A DNA stretch of 64,000 nt from Aquirufa antheringensis (GCF_004307425.1 NZ_SEWZ01000002.1:66935-130934), one strand, 5' to 3'. Positions 35,501 to 44,184 are shown, counted from the first letter of the stretch. Made by a program: numbers and translations. The notes: generated by a model from the sequence alone, not told the origin.

Positions 35501-35613
35501 TGGGTATCGCCGTAGTGGGTGGTATGTTATTCTCTACTACGCTGACCTTGTACATCATTCCAGCGATTTACAGTTATTTATCGAGTAACCGCAAACCAGT
35601 ACATGCCGAATAA
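32539..35613 (+). CDS. RND multidrug efflux transporter (AcrB/HAE1 type)
   Basis: This proton-driven inner-membrane pump is 1024 residues long, normal for the family. It has twelve predicted spans with two large periplasmic loops. Visible signatures are the start FSEISIKRPVLSIVMS, the PVSLIGVFFFMYL region near 370, the TM4 acidic site in GLVVDDAIVVLEN (double Asp near 405) and the later GLVTKNGILIVEFANQ (TM10 Lys). It belongs to the hydrophobe/amphiphile exporter branch rather than the metal-exporting one. The C-terminus overlaps ribD by 11 bp. Confidence 0.95.
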   Translation: MASFSEISIKRPVLSIVMSITIIVFGIIGYTYLGVREYPSVDPPVVNVQTSYTGANADIIESQITEPLEESINGIAGIRTLSSSSRDGRSSITVEFDLSVNIEDAANDVRDRVSRAMGQLPKDVDPPIVAKADADASPIYNINVFSATRNLLSLNELATRNIKEKFQTIPGVSSVQLWGEQKYAMRLHIDPERLASFRLTAPDIVNALAKQNIELPSGSIEGTNTELTVRTQGRMTTEDDFNNLIIKEEGDRSVKFSDVGRAELSPENNKTFFKRDLKPMISIAVIPQPGSNQIQIVDAIHKKVEQIRLTLPADVEMKEGFDNTKYVRKSIEEVEETIFTAILLVTIIIFLFLRDWRSTIIPLTAIPVSLIGVFFFMYLAGFSINVLTLLGIVLSIGLVVDDAIVVLENIYTKIEEGLSPWEAAVEGSKEIYFAVISTTVTLAAVFLPVIFLQGITGRLFREFGIVVAGSVIISAFVSLTLTPMLSSRLLKGSHTKPWFYTVTEPFFVALTKGYEDSLAAFIKIRWMAWVIMFSLFGIIYALFKFEAIPSELAPLEDRGGLRVSATAPEGATFEYMLNYTDEMAKFLMTDIPAHERYAVYSITSPPFGNGGSNTGTMRVILADPEGRRTQQQIADAIQPKIKKFTGARATLIQEPTLSTGQRGGGGLPVAFVIQASTFESLKKNIPLFMAKVRESSKFEMADVNLKFTKPELRLEINRDKAQNLGVSIQDVATTLQLGLSGRRFGYFVMDGKQYQIIGQIDRPMRNDVSDLKSLYVKNNRGDLIQLDNLVKITEQSTPPQLFRYNRYVAATVTAQMAKGVTLGEALNEMDKLAKETFDVSFSTAYDGQSKEFKESSSSLLFAFALAILLIYLILSAQFESFVDPFIILFTVPLAVAGALLTLWDFSQTLNIFSQIGIIVLIGLVTKNGILIVEFANQRKESGLEKTQAVQEAAVARFRPIIMTSLCTILGILPIALALGSGSQSRVSMGIAVVGGMLFSTTLTLYIIPAIYSYLSSNRKPVHAE

Positions 35614-36586
35614 AGAAATTTGGATGCAACGCGCCTTTGACCTAGCCTTATTAGGCTCAGGGAGCGTTGCCCCTAATCCTTTAGTAGGTTGTGTGATTGT
35701 CAAAGATAACCGCATCTTAGGCGAAGGTTATCACCAACAGTATGGTGGTCCTCATGCAGAGGTGAATGCGATACGTTCCTGCTCGGAATCTGTAGAAGGC
35801 GCGACGGCCTTTGTAACCTTGGAGCCTTGCTCCCATTTTGGCAAAACACCTCCTTGTGCTGATTTACTGATTCAATCTGGCATCTCCACTGTCTACATGG
35901 CAAACCTAGATCCTAATCCACTCGTAGCAGGGAAAGGAGTCGAGAAACTGGAGGCTGCAGGTATCACTTGCCACATCGGTTTATTGGCTGAAACAGGCGA
36001 ATGGATTAACCGGCACTTCTTTACCTTTCACCGCCTGAAAAGGCCTTATATTACCTTCAAATACGCGGTTAGTGCCGATGGATTCATCGCTGGCGCCGCA
36101 GGTGCGCCCGTTCAGCTATCGAACGAATTATCCGCGATTCGCGTGCATCAAATGCGCGCTGAACACCAAGGAATTTTAGTGGGCGTCCAAACCATCATCC
36201 ATGACGACCCTTCACTCACCACACGTTTAGTAGCAGGGGCGAACCCAGTTCGAATCGTGTTAGATCCTTCCGGCAGAATTTCTTCCACCGCTAAAGTCTT
36301 AACAGATGGAGGAGAAACAATCGTCTTGCGTTCATCAGCAGAAGTAGCTGCCTTAGCTCTTCAATCCATCCTAGTGGAAGGCGGCGCGAAAACGATGGAA
36401 ATGTTGTTTGCGGATGGACTGGTGGATGAGGTTTGGAAAATCAGAAGTCCCAAAACACTTGAAGAAGGAATCCCTGAACCTAAACTGCCTGTGAAATGGC
36501 GAGCTATTGATTACTTAGGTGACGATACTTGGTTTAAAGGAATCCTAAAACCTGCGCCAGCAAGTACATATTCAAGCCTAAAATAA
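35603..36586 (+). CDS. ribD: Bifunctional riboflavin deaminase/reductase RibD
   Basis: It deaminates and then reduces the pyrimidine intermediate of riboflavin synthesis in the cytosol. The 327-residue product has an N-terminal deaminase domain with zinc motif HAEVNAI (near residue 51) and PCSHFGKTPPCADLL (near 76). A C-terminal reductase domain (about 145-320) has ITFKYAVSADGFIAG and ILVEGGAKTMEML. The length is slightly short of the usual ~350. Its ATG lies inside the end of the RND gene, and its last 53 bp overlap the mntH gene on the other strand. Other rib genes are not here. Confidence 0.95.
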   Translation: MPNKEIWMQRAFDLALLGSGSVAPNPLVGCVIVKDNRILGEGYHQQYGGPHAEVNAIRSCSESVEGATAFVTLEPCSHFGKTPPCADLLIQSGISTVYMANLDPNPLVAGKGVEKLEAAGITCHIGLLAETGEWINRHFFTFHRLKRPYITFKYAVSADGFIAGAAGAPVQLSNELSAIRVHQMRAEHQGILVGVQTIIHDDPSLTTRLVAGANPVRIVLDPSGRISSTAKVLTDGGETIVLRSSAEVAALALQSILVEGGAKTMEMLFADGLVDEVWKIRSPKTLEEGIPEPKLPVKWRAIDYLGDDTWFKGILKPAPASTYSSLK

Positions 36587-37856
36587 TCGCAGTTATCACC
36601 CAAACAGTTCCTTGCAAAAGCGATGAATTCGCGAATTTCCCCATTTTCTGTTTATCCCCGGTGAATAAGACCAGCGGAATCACGGCAAAGCTTAACTGCA
36701 TCGAAAGTACCACTTGAGAGAAGACTAACAGCTCCCCTATCTTCGATTCTCCGTAGATCCAGGTAATAAAAAAAGCCGGAATGATGGCGATTAAACGGGT
36801 AATCAAACGTCTTAGCCAAGGGGCAATGCGCAGATCGAGGAATCCCTCCATCACGATTTGACCGGCTAGCGTACCTGTCAAGGTGGCATTTTGGCCCGAG
36901 GCTAATAAGGCAACGGCAAACAAAATACTCGCTAATTGACTGCCCAATACGGGGTCTAATAATTGATACGCATCCCGGATATCCGCGACGTGTTGTAGGT
37001 TATTTCCGTGAAAGGCTGCCGCTGCTAAAATCAAAATCCCGGCATTAATAAAAAAGGCTAATCCTAAAGATAGCGTCGAATCCCAAGTGGCGTACTTAAT
37101 CGCCTTAGCCTTGTCTTCGTCCGTATCCTTGATGGCACGTGTTTGTACAATACTCGAATGCAAGTACAGATTATGTGGCATCACCGTTGCCCCTAGAATA
37201 CCAATAGCCACGTACAATTGACTAGGATTCATCACCACGGAAGTTTGTGGAACTAAGCCGCCTAGGATTCCTGCGATAGAAGGTTGCGAGATAAATAACT
37301 CGTAAGCAAAACAGCAAACAATGACGATTAAGAGGGATAAAACGATGGATTCGATGACTTTAAATCCTTTGTTTTGGAAATATAATATCAAAAATACATC
37401 TAAAATCGTAATCACGATCCCGGCCAAAATAGGTATGCCGAAGAGTAATTGAAGCGCCAAAGCTGACCCAATCACCTCCGCTAAATCACAGGCGGCGATG
37501 GCAATCTCACAGACAAGCCACAGGAAAATGGCGACCGGCTTCGAAAAGGCATCCCCGCAGGCCTGCGCGAGATCCCGTCCGGAAGCGACGCCCAGCTTTA
37601 AAGCTAAATGCTGTAAAATGATCGCAAAAATACTCGAAACGAGGATAACCGATAACAAGGTATATCCGAAAGAGGCTCCTCCCGCTAAATCCGTCGCCCA
37701 ATTGCCTGGATCCATGTAACCTACCGCCACTAAAAACCCAGGGCCCATAAAAGCGCGTAAATTCTTCCAAAATCCATTTCCTGTGGGTACAGGAATCGTC
37801 CCAAACACTTCAGAGAGGGATTTCATTTTAGGACTAGAACGCCAAGGACTCGACAT
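36534..37856 (-). CDS. mntH: Nramp-type Mn2+/Fe2+ transporter MntH
   Basis: This proton-coupled divalent metal importer of the inner membrane is 440 residues with about eleven spans. The metal-binding TM1 motif is DPGN at residues 49-52 (VGYMDPGNWATD). The TM6 motif is VMPHNLYLHSSIVQTR near residue 205-220, with the Met-Pro-His needed for soft metals. It is divergent from mntR across a 72-bp gap that holds a palindromic MntR-type operator, so repression by manganese or iron is likely. Its 3' end overlaps ribD by 53 bp antisense. Confidence 0.96.
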   Translation of the reverse strand: MSSPWRSSPKMKSLSEVFGTIPVPTGNGFWKNLRAFMGPGFLVAVGYMDPGNWATDLAGGASFGYTLLSVILVSSIFAIILQHLALKLGVASGRDLAQACGDAFSKPVAIFLWLVCEIAIAACDLAEVIGSALALQLLFGIPILAGIVITILDVFLILYFQNKGFKVIESIVLSLLIVIVCCFAYELFISQPSIAGILGGLVPQTSVVMNPSQLYVAIGILGATVMPHNLYLHSSIVQTRAIKDTDEDKAKAIKYATWDSTLSLGLAFFINAGILILAAAAFHGNNLQHVADIRDAYQLLDPVLGSQLASILFAVALLASGQNATLTGTLAGQIVMEGFLDLRIAPWLRRLITRLIAIIPAFFITWIYGESKIGELLVFSQVVLSMQLSFAVIPLVLFTGDKQKMGKFANSSLLQGTVWVITAIILGLNMYLLAQVLGFL

Positions 37857-37886
37857 AGGTAAGAATTTTGTACAATTTAAAAATAA

Positions 37887-37906
37887 TTTTTAGATTAACC
37901 TAAAAA
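37887..37906. promoter_or_regulatory. Palindromic MntR/DtxR-type operator between mntH and mntR
   Basis: TTTTTAGATTAACCTAAAAA is a 20-bp palindrome with nine of ten half-site positions matching (the mismatch is A versus G). It fits the TTTAGg...CcTAAA style of DtxR/MntR-family operators. It lies upstream of both divergent genes, 11 bp before the mntR -7 box, so one site could control both promoters. Confidence 0.8.
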
Positions 37907-37916
37907 ATAAATTTAC

Positions 37917-37924
37917 TACCTTTA
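37917..37924 (+). promoter_or_regulatory. -7-like box (TACCTTTA) directly before mntR
   Basis: TACCTTTA differs from TAnnTTTG only at the last base. It ends four bases before the ATG at 37929, so the mRNA leader would be almost absent. The operator lies in its spacer/-33 region. Confidence 0.4.
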
Positions 37925-37928
37925 CCTT

Positions 37929-38594
37929 ATGGCCATTTCATTCACAGAAGAAAACTACTTAAAGGTTATCCACCGCCTATCAGAGGCAACTTCGGAGGAC
38001 ATTTCTACGAACGCCGTAGCGGAATTGATGCAAACAAAAGCGGCATCGGTGACCGATATGTTACGTAAATTAGCCGAAAAGGGCTGGGTGAATTACCAAA
38101 AATACCAAGGCGTTCGTTTAAGTGTAGAGGGAGAGAAAATTGCGTTGTCGATTGTGCGCAAGCACCGACTTTGGGAAGTATTCTTAGTGGATAAAATGGG
38201 CTTTAATTGGGACGAGGTGCACGAAATCGCCGAACAGCTCGAGCACATCGAATCGGATCAATTAATCAATAAATTAGACGAATACCTCGGTTTTCCGAAG
38301 ACCGATCCGCACGGCGACCCTATCCCGAATAAAGAAGGAATTCTCCCTGAATTAGCCTATTCCCATCTTTCCGATATCAAAGCTACTAAAACCTGCAAAT
38401 TAATGGGGGTGGCACAGGATTCGGCAGTCTTCTTGCAATTGCTAACCAAACTGAATTTGAGTTTAGGAGCAAAACTAGACATCCAGGAGATCAACGAATT
38501 CGATCGATCGATCTTCGTTTCCATTAACGACGCTTCGCCCATCTTCATCAGTCATGAAGTGGCGAAAAACATCCTGGTTAAAATTCTAGCTTAA
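37929..38594 (+). CDS. mntR: MntR/DtxR-family metal-dependent transcriptional repressor
   Basis: This 221-residue repressor has a winged helix (about residues 5-65, with TKAASVTDMLRKLAEKGWVNY) and a dimerisation domain (about 75-140). A C-terminal FeoA/SH3-like domain covers about 155-220. The metal cluster expected from Bacillus MntR is recognisable: His in RKHRLWE and Glu, Glu, His in IAEQLEHIE. It is divergent from mntH, and the operator between them suggests it represses mntH and itself when Mn2+ or Fe2+ is ample. Its last 9 bp overlap the convergent helicase gene. Confidence 0.92.
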   Translation: MAISFTEENYLKVIHRLSEATSEDISTNAVAELMQTKAASVTDMLRKLAEKGWVNYQKYQGVRLSVEGEKIALSIVRKHRLWEVFLVDKMGFNWDEVHEIAEQLEHIESDQLINKLDEYLGFPKTDPHGDPIPNKEGILPELAYSHLSDIKATKTCKLMGVAQDSAVFLQLLTKLNLSLGAKLDIQEINEFDRSIFVSINDASPIFISHEVAKNILVKILA

Positions 38595-41522
38595 TAAATC
38601 GAGTACTTCATCCTCGCTCAAGGCGCGTAGGATACTCTCATCAGAAGTCACTAACTCGGAGGCTAGATCCTTTTTGCGTTGCTGCAAGGCAAGGATCTTC
38701 TCTTCTACCGTTTCTTTCGAGATGAACTTGTAGGTGAATACGGTTTTCTTTTGGCCGATGCGGTGAGCCCGGTCAATGGCCTGAGCCTCTGCCGCTGGGT
38801 TCCACCACGGATCTAATAAGAACACGTAATCTGCGGCAGTTAGGTTAAGACCTACCCCACCGGCTTTTAGGGAGATAAGGAAAACGGATTGCCCGTCTTC
38901 TTTTTGGAAACTTTCTACTTGACCCTTCCGGTCCACCGTACTTCCATCTAAATAGGCATACGGAATTTCACGTTCCTCTAAGGCAGTCTTAATCAAGTTC
39001 AAATGCTGAACGAATTGACTAAAGATCAACACTTTGTGATGCTGCTCTAAAACGGTCTCTAATTTTTCTAACACGGCCTCCATTTTGCCCGAATCTCCTG
39101 CATAGCCTTCCTCGCATAACGATGGATGGTTCGCGAGCTGGCGTAATTTCGTCAAACCTTGTAATACAGAGAAACGCGATTTCTGCAAGCCTTCGTCCTT
39201 GATTTGCTTCAGTAACACGTCACGGTAGAACGATTTCGTCTTGTCATACAAGCGCTCTTGTTCCTCGGTCATCGAGCAATAGGTCACTGACTCCATTTTT
39301 TCTGGTAAATCAGCGGCTACTTGACGCTTCTCGCGGCGCAATAAATAGGGCTTAATTAAGAAATAAAGTCGTTTTTTCTTCTCCATATCTGCCTTCTTTT
39401 CGATAGGCAATTGGAAATGGTCTTTGAAATAACGTTGAGAACCTAGCAGTCCAGCATTAACGAAATTCATTTGGGACCAAAGATCCATCGTCGAATTCTC
39501 TAGCGGAGTTCCTGTCATCACCAGACGGAATTTCGCATTTAATTTTTGAACGGCTTTGGTAATATTGGCCAAAGGATTCTTAATCGCCTGCGACTCATCT
39601 AATATCACATAGGAGAACGCTTGCTTTTCGAACCATTCGATGTCCGAGCGGACCATCCCGAAGGAGCATAGAATCAAATCAACTTTCCCGATTTGTGCCT
39701 GCAATTTCTCTCTTTGCGGACCGCTGTACACTAAAACACGTAACTGTGGCGTAAATTTCTTCGCCTCCATCTCCCAGTTATACAAAAGGGACGTAGGCAT
39801 TACGAGCAAGGTAGGCAAGGTCTCGCCCTGCTCTTTCAAGCTCTGCAATAAGCAAAGCGTCTGTACGGTTTTACCCAGACCCATATCATCGGCTAAACAA
39901 GCGCCTAGACCTGCCGCCTGACGTGTACGCATCCAGCGGTAGCCTTCTAATTGATACGGACGCAAGGTGCCTTTGAAGTTCTTGGGCACCGGGTATTCCT
40001 TCGCCTCAAGCGCTAAATCGTTTATCGTTTTAGCTCTTAATGCGGTTTTGACTAAATCTTGATTCTCCCATTCCTGCACTAATTGGTAATGCTGGCGACG
40101 CAAGAACACGCCCTCTTCTCCTGGACGCGTCTCAGAGAAGTAAAATAGGTCTTGGTAATCGTGGAACCAATTGTCCGGAATCATCGCGATGGAACCGTCC
40201 GGCAAATGGAATTCTTTCTTCTTTTGTAAGATCAGTTGGCGAATTTTCAAGAAAGAGATTTGGAACTCCCCAAACGAAATCACCGCCTGAATGTCAAACC
40301 AATCCAGTTTTTCGCCAATGCGAATCTTAATTTCTGGCTTTCCTAAGAAATAGCGTGGCGCCTGTCCATCGCCTTTGAACTGAACGACAAAACCAGCTTG
40401 ATCCAGCGCTTCTTTGTTCGCCGTTAACCATTGAACTGCATCCCCGCGTTGCATAAAGGCGCGGCCATCGTTTTCCATCTTTAACCCTAGAGTCTTCAGC
40501 TGTTGGAAGGCACGCTTTTCCTTCACGTGGGAGCGCATAATTTTCTGGAAGGCATAACTATCGCCTTTCTTCTCGAAAAGCACGTTCGCCTCAGACGATA
40601 AACCGTCCCAAGGGAAGCGGTTATTGCCATATTGAAAGGATAGTACAAAGTTCCAGCGGTCTGCTGCTTCAAGTGCCGCCTTCTTTTTCAGGGTCTCTTC
40701 GTCCTCGATTTTAGGCGCCGTAGGGCCATAAGAAAGTAAGAATTGAACCGGTTTTTCGGTATTCGTAATCTCGAATCCTTTCGCGTGTACGGGGTAACGC
40801 GCCACCATCGCCTTCACGAATTTTCGGAAGTAATCTTCCTCCATATTCTTGGGAATCGCGACAAACTTCTTGTTCAAGAACGGACGCAATTTCTTGCCTT
40901 CTAGTTCTGGATTAAAGTGATATAGCTTTTGATTCATCAGCATCCAAGCCGGATCATCGCATAAAACGACCGCGTCTTTGTACTGAAATTCGAGTTTATT
41001 GCCTAGGTATTTTAGGGTAGGGAAATAATGCGTATTCTCGTCGTTGCGCATAAAGTGGAACAAAACATCCACGGCCTCCGCCTCGATTTGAACGGATTGA
41101 CGCATCGGATTGCCATCATTCCCCATGATGAAAAGTGTCTTTTCAGGACAAATTAAGCCAAATACTTGACCTCTCTTCTTCTCAATCACGGACATCACTG
41201 CCTCTTGAATTTCTTTCTCGCCTTTCTCCGCGTCCCAAGTCTTCAAAAAGAATTCCTCCATCGTCTTACGCTTCGAGGTATTGAATTTTTCAAAAACTGC
41301 GACTGGCTTCATACTCTCAATCAAACCCACTGCCGTGCGATCGCGATCGTCTAAAGCGTGTTCAAATTCGTGGAAGTTCCGGGAAGTAAGCGTTTGGTAC
41401 TCCCAGGTCAATTGACCCTTCTCATTTAATTGCACGACAAAGACGTCGAATAAATATCCGAGGCATTCATGAGACAATAAAGAATAAACAACCTGGAAAG
41501 GTTTGTTAGGAGAGATTTTCAT
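38586..41522 (-). CDS. SNF2-family helicase-like ATPase
   Basis: The 978-residue cytosolic protein is related to Swi2/Snf2 DNA translocases. The C-terminal half is the motor: Walker A DDMGLGKTVQT (near residue 550), DESQ box in VILDESQAIKNP (near 645), MTGTPLENS and the second RecA domain. Motif VI is DRAHRIGQKKTV (near 925). The N-terminal ~500 residues contain no zinc-finger SWIM signature that I can see but are beta-rich and charged. Targets are unknown; such proteins occur in most Bacteroidota and are sometimes tied to RNA polymerase recycling or repair. It is convergent with mntR and separated by 47 bp from prmA upstream. Confidence 0.9.
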   Translation of the reverse strand: MKISPNKPFQVVYSLLSHECLGYLFDVFVVQLNEKGQLTWEYQTLTSRNFHEFEHALDDRDRTAVGLIESMKPVAVFEKFNTSKRKTMEEFFLKTWDAEKGEKEIQEAVMSVIEKKRGQVFGLICPEKTLFIMGNDGNPMRQSVQIEAEAVDVLFHFMRNDENTHYFPTLKYLGNKLEFQYKDAVVLCDDPAWMLMNQKLYHFNPELEGKKLRPFLNKKFVAIPKNMEEDYFRKFVKAMVARYPVHAKGFEITNTEKPVQFLLSYGPTAPKIEDEETLKKKAALEAADRWNFVLSFQYGNNRFPWDGLSSEANVLFEKKGDSYAFQKIMRSHVKEKRAFQQLKTLGLKMENDGRAFMQRGDAVQWLTANKEALDQAGFVVQFKGDGQAPRYFLGKPEIKIRIGEKLDWFDIQAVISFGEFQISFLKIRQLILQKKKEFHLPDGSIAMIPDNWFHDYQDLFYFSETRPGEEGVFLRRQHYQLVQEWENQDLVKTALRAKTINDLALEAKEYPVPKNFKGTLRPYQLEGYRWMRTRQAAGLGACLADDMGLGKTVQTLCLLQSLKEQGETLPTLLVMPTSLLYNWEMEAKKFTPQLRVLVYSGPQREKLQAQIGKVDLILCSFGMVRSDIEWFEKQAFSYVILDESQAIKNPLANITKAVQKLNAKFRLVMTGTPLENSTMDLWSQMNFVNAGLLGSQRYFKDHFQLPIEKKADMEKKKRLYFLIKPYLLRREKRQVAADLPEKMESVTYCSMTEEQERLYDKTKSFYRDVLLKQIKDEGLQKSRFSVLQGLTKLRQLANHPSLCEEGYAGDSGKMEAVLEKLETVLEQHHKVLIFSQFVQHLNLIKTALEEREIPYAYLDGSTVDRKGQVESFQKEDGQSVFLISLKAGGVGLNLTAADYVFLLDPWWNPAAEAQAIDRAHRIGQKKTVFTYKFISKETVEEKILALQQRKKDLASELVTSDESILRALSEDEVLDLLS

Positions 41523-41569
41523 TTTAAAAACACCCGATTTCTCGGATTACAAGAGTCAAACCTTTAAAA

Positions 41570-42391
41570 TTAAGGTTTTTTTCTCAATTGCAAGCAAGCC
41601 CAGTTGTTTTTTGATGCTTGCGCGATAAAATTAAGTTGCTGCTTTTCAGCGGATTCCAGTAAAAGTGGAATGTCTTCCGTGTAGAAACCGCTTAAGAAAA
41701 GTAGTCCGCCAGGCTTGATGCGCGCGGCGTAATCGGCCATTTCGGCTAATAAGATATTGCGATTGATATTTGCTAATAAGACATCGTATTCCCTTTCATC
41801 TTCGTCAGTGATGGTACCTAAACCAAAAGGAATCTCCTCGCAGCCATTCAATCCTGCATTCTCGATTGAATTTTCCACTGACCATTCGTCGATATCGAAT
41901 CCGCGGACAAATCCAGCCCCTCGTTTCTTGGCCACAAAAGCCAAAAGACCCGTGCCTGTACCCGCATCTAACACGCTTTTATCTGTCAAATCCACGTCGA
42001 ACAAAGCCTTCGTCATCAGCGAAGTCGTTTCATGATGGCCAGTGCCAAATGACATTTTAGGATTAATCACCACCTCCATCTGAAATCCAGGCTCAGAGGG
42101 GTGAAAACTCGCGCGAATCAAGACTAAATCCTCAATGCGAATGGGATCATAATTGCTCTCCCACACCTCATTCCAATTTTGCTTCTCGATGCGATTCGTC
42201 TCGTAGGTCTCTAGACCATAACGGGACATTATTTCCGTTAACGCCTCCGCAGAGAAATCCACTTCCGGACAATAGGCAATCACCCCAGACTCCGAATCTT
42301 CGAAAATATCGAATTGAATTTCGCCTAGCTCAGCGACTAAAATATCAGACAGCTCAGGACTGGCTGTAATTTTCACTTGAATCGTAGACAT
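41570..42391 (-). CDS. prmA: Ribosomal protein L11 methyltransferase
   Basis: It methylates ribosomal protein L11 in the cytosol. The 273-residue product has an N-terminal substrate-recognition domain (about 1-90) and a class I methyltransferase domain with motif I VLDAGTGTGLLAF (near residue 139). The preceding KMSFGTGHHETT is highly typical of PrmA, as are the motifs NIENAGLNGC-like and VLLANINRNIL near residue 205. It starts three bases after the MCE gene in an amidase-MCE-prmA unit. Confidence 0.94.
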   Translation of the reverse strand: MSTIQVKITASPELSDILVAELGEIQFDIFEDSESGVIAYCPEVDFSAEALTEIMSRYGLETYETNRIEKQNWNEVWESNYDPIRIEDLVLIRASFHPSEPGFQMEVVINPKMSFGTGHHETTSLMTKALFDVDLTDKSVLDAGTGTGLLAFVAKKRGAGFVRGFDIDEWSVENSIENAGLNGCEEIPFGLGTITDEDEREYDVLLANINRNILLAEMADYAARIKPGGLLFLSGFYTEDIPLLLESAEKQQLNFIAQASKNNWACLQLRKKP

Positions 42392-42394
42392 AGA

Positions 42395-43342
42395 TTAATT
42401 AGATGGAGGGGTGTTTTTCTTTCCGAAAACAGAAATGCCGATATAACGCTTCGGCTGCAATCTAAAATCAAGCAATAGCTTGTCTAGATCGATGAGCGTT
42501 TTATTTAAGCCTAGGTACAGGCTATCGTTCTTAATCAATTTACCTGCGGTACCTTCCCCACGTTCTAAACCTTGTACAATCTTCTTTAACGAATGCACAG
42601 TCGCATCCACCTCTTTCAACGTCTTGCCTATCTTCAAGGCATTCAAGGAATCCGCCACCGTATTAAACTTCGTTAACAACGGACGCAATTGTTTTTCCGT
42701 CTCCATCAGGTCGGTAGACAAGGTCTTCATATTCGCAGAAATCTGCGCAATATTCGCCCGGTTATCTGTCACGATACCATTGACAGATCCATTGATGTTA
42801 GAAACCGTCTCATTCGATGTTTTCAACAAGGTATTCAAATACGTGCCGGTGTGATCAAATTTGTTCGAAATTTGGCGGAAAGAAACTAAAAGTGAATCCG
42901 CATTAGCGATCACGGGAATCGCCCGTTCTTTTAACAAGGCCGTTACTCCTACTTCAGTCTCCCCTTTTAAAAAGGACTCCTCCGCTAAATTCCCCTTTCC
43001 TTCTAAACGCAAACGAATGATTTTTCCTCCTAACAAGGCTCCATCAGAAAGGACGGCAACTGTTTTATCTGGGATAACAATATCTTGACTAAACCGAAGT
43101 GTAACTAAAATCTTATTGGCCTTAGTCGGCTGAATTTCGACTTTCTTCACTTTACCCACTTCAATTCCATTCACCATTACCTGGTTCGAGACCATGAGGC
43201 CATCCACATTTTCATATTCTACATAATAAATGCGGGAAGACGAGAACACATCGTTTCCTTTCAGAAAATTAAACCCAAAATAGAGGATTAAGAAGGCTAA
43301 CAATGCCAAAAACCCTACTTTTAATTCATTGCTTTGGAACAT
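42395..43342 (-). CDS. MCE/MlaD-family lipid transport protein
   Basis: This 315-residue protein has one N-terminal membrane span (about residues 8-26, VGFLALLAFLILYFGFNF). An MCE domain follows (about 35-115, QVMVNGIEVGKVKKVEIQ and GGKIIRLRL), then a long helical, coiled-coil-like tail to about residue 290. That layout matches MlaD-like periplasmic lipid shuttles, where the helices may form a channel towards the outer membrane. No MlaE or MlaF partner is adjacent. It lies between an exported amidase (5 bp gap) and prmA. Confidence 0.88.
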   Translation of the reverse strand: MFQSNELKVGFLALLAFLILYFGFNFLKGNDVFSSSRIYYVEYENVDGLMVSNQVMVNGIEVGKVKKVEIQPTKANKILVTLRFSQDIVIPDKTVAVLSDGALLGGKIIRLRLEGKGNLAEESFLKGETEVGVTALLKERAIPVIANADSLLVSFRQISNKFDHTGTYLNTLLKTSNETVSNINGSVNGIVTDNRANIAQISANMKTLSTDLMETEKQLRPLLTKFNTVADSLNALKIGKTLKEVDATVHSLKKIVQGLERGEGTAGKLIKNDSLYLGLNKTLIDLDKLLLDFRLQPKRYIGISVFGKKNTPPSN

Positions 43343-43347
43343 CGTAT

Positions 43348-44145
43348 CTATTTTTCGATTTCTTCTTTGTACGCTCTAAATGCTGTCGCAATAGCTGTTG
43401 CCACCTCGCTTTGTCCTTTTTCAGAAGCTAAATATTGCTCTTCCTCCGGGTTCGTTAAAAATCCCGTCTCTACTAATACACTGGGCATGGCCGTGCGCCA
43501 GATCACTAAAAATCCAGCTTGCTTCACCCCAAAACTCTTTCTTTGATACGTTTTCGAAAACTGCTCCTCCACCTTCGACGCGAATTTGACCGAGCTCGCC
43601 ATGAAGGCACTTTGGTAATTCGCCATCATAATGTGGGCTAGAGGGGAGTTCGGATCGAAACCATCATAGGTCTTTTGGTAATCCTTCTCTTGCAAGATAA
43701 CGGAGTTCTCACGCTTTGCTACGTTCAAATTACCATCCGTCTTGTGCAAACCCATCGTGTAGGTTTCTGTTCCGTAAGCATTCTTATTCACAGCCGCATT
43801 GCAATGCACGGAGATAAATAAATCAGCTTTATTGCGGTTTGCAATATTAGCCCGTTCATTTAATTCGATAAATGTATCGGTATCGCGGGTATAAATAATT
43901 TTTAGGTCTGGATGAGCCGCTTTCAGCTTTTTACCCACTTCTAAGATGATTTTTAAGGTCACTAGTCCCTCGTGTGAGCCTTTAGGGCCAGAACAGCCCG
44001 GATCTTTTCCCCCATGACCGGCATCGAGGCAAACGATTTTTATTCGATTTTTAATGTCTCCCTTCTGAAAGCCGCTAGGCGTCCAAGCAGTCAGCAATAA
44101 ACCCAACGAAAAAAATAAACCGATAGATTTTATCTGATTAAACAT
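43348..44145 (-). CDS. Exported N-acetylmuramoyl-L-alanine amidase (Amidase_3)
   Basis: This periplasmic zinc hydrolase cuts the bond between MurNAc and the peptide. The 265-residue product has an N-terminal signal-like segment (about 8-24) followed by the Amidase_3 domain. The zinc ligand His is in CLDAGHGGKDPG, a Glu in the GSHEGLVTLKI segment and a second His in ISVHCNAAVN. The catalytic Glu is in LVETGFLTNPEEE. There is no AMIN or LysM domain. It leads the amidase-MCE-prmA operon and is divergent from the LptD-like gene. Confidence 0.94.
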   Translation of the reverse strand: MFNQIKSIGLFFSLGLLLTAWTPSGFQKGDIKNRIKIVCLDAGHGGKDPGCSGPKGSHEGLVTLKIILEVGKKLKAAHPDLKIIYTRDTDTFIELNERANIANRNKADLFISVHCNAAVNKNAYGTETYTMGLHKTDGNLNVAKRENSVILQEKDYQKTYDGFDPNSPLAHIMMANYQSAFMASSVKFASKVEEQFSKTYQRKSFGVKQAGFLVIWRTAMPSVLVETGFLTNPEEEQYLASEKGQSEVATAIATAFRAYKEEIEK

Positions 44146-44184
44146 TATTTTCTAATTGTTACACGTTGATAACAAGCAAAGATG

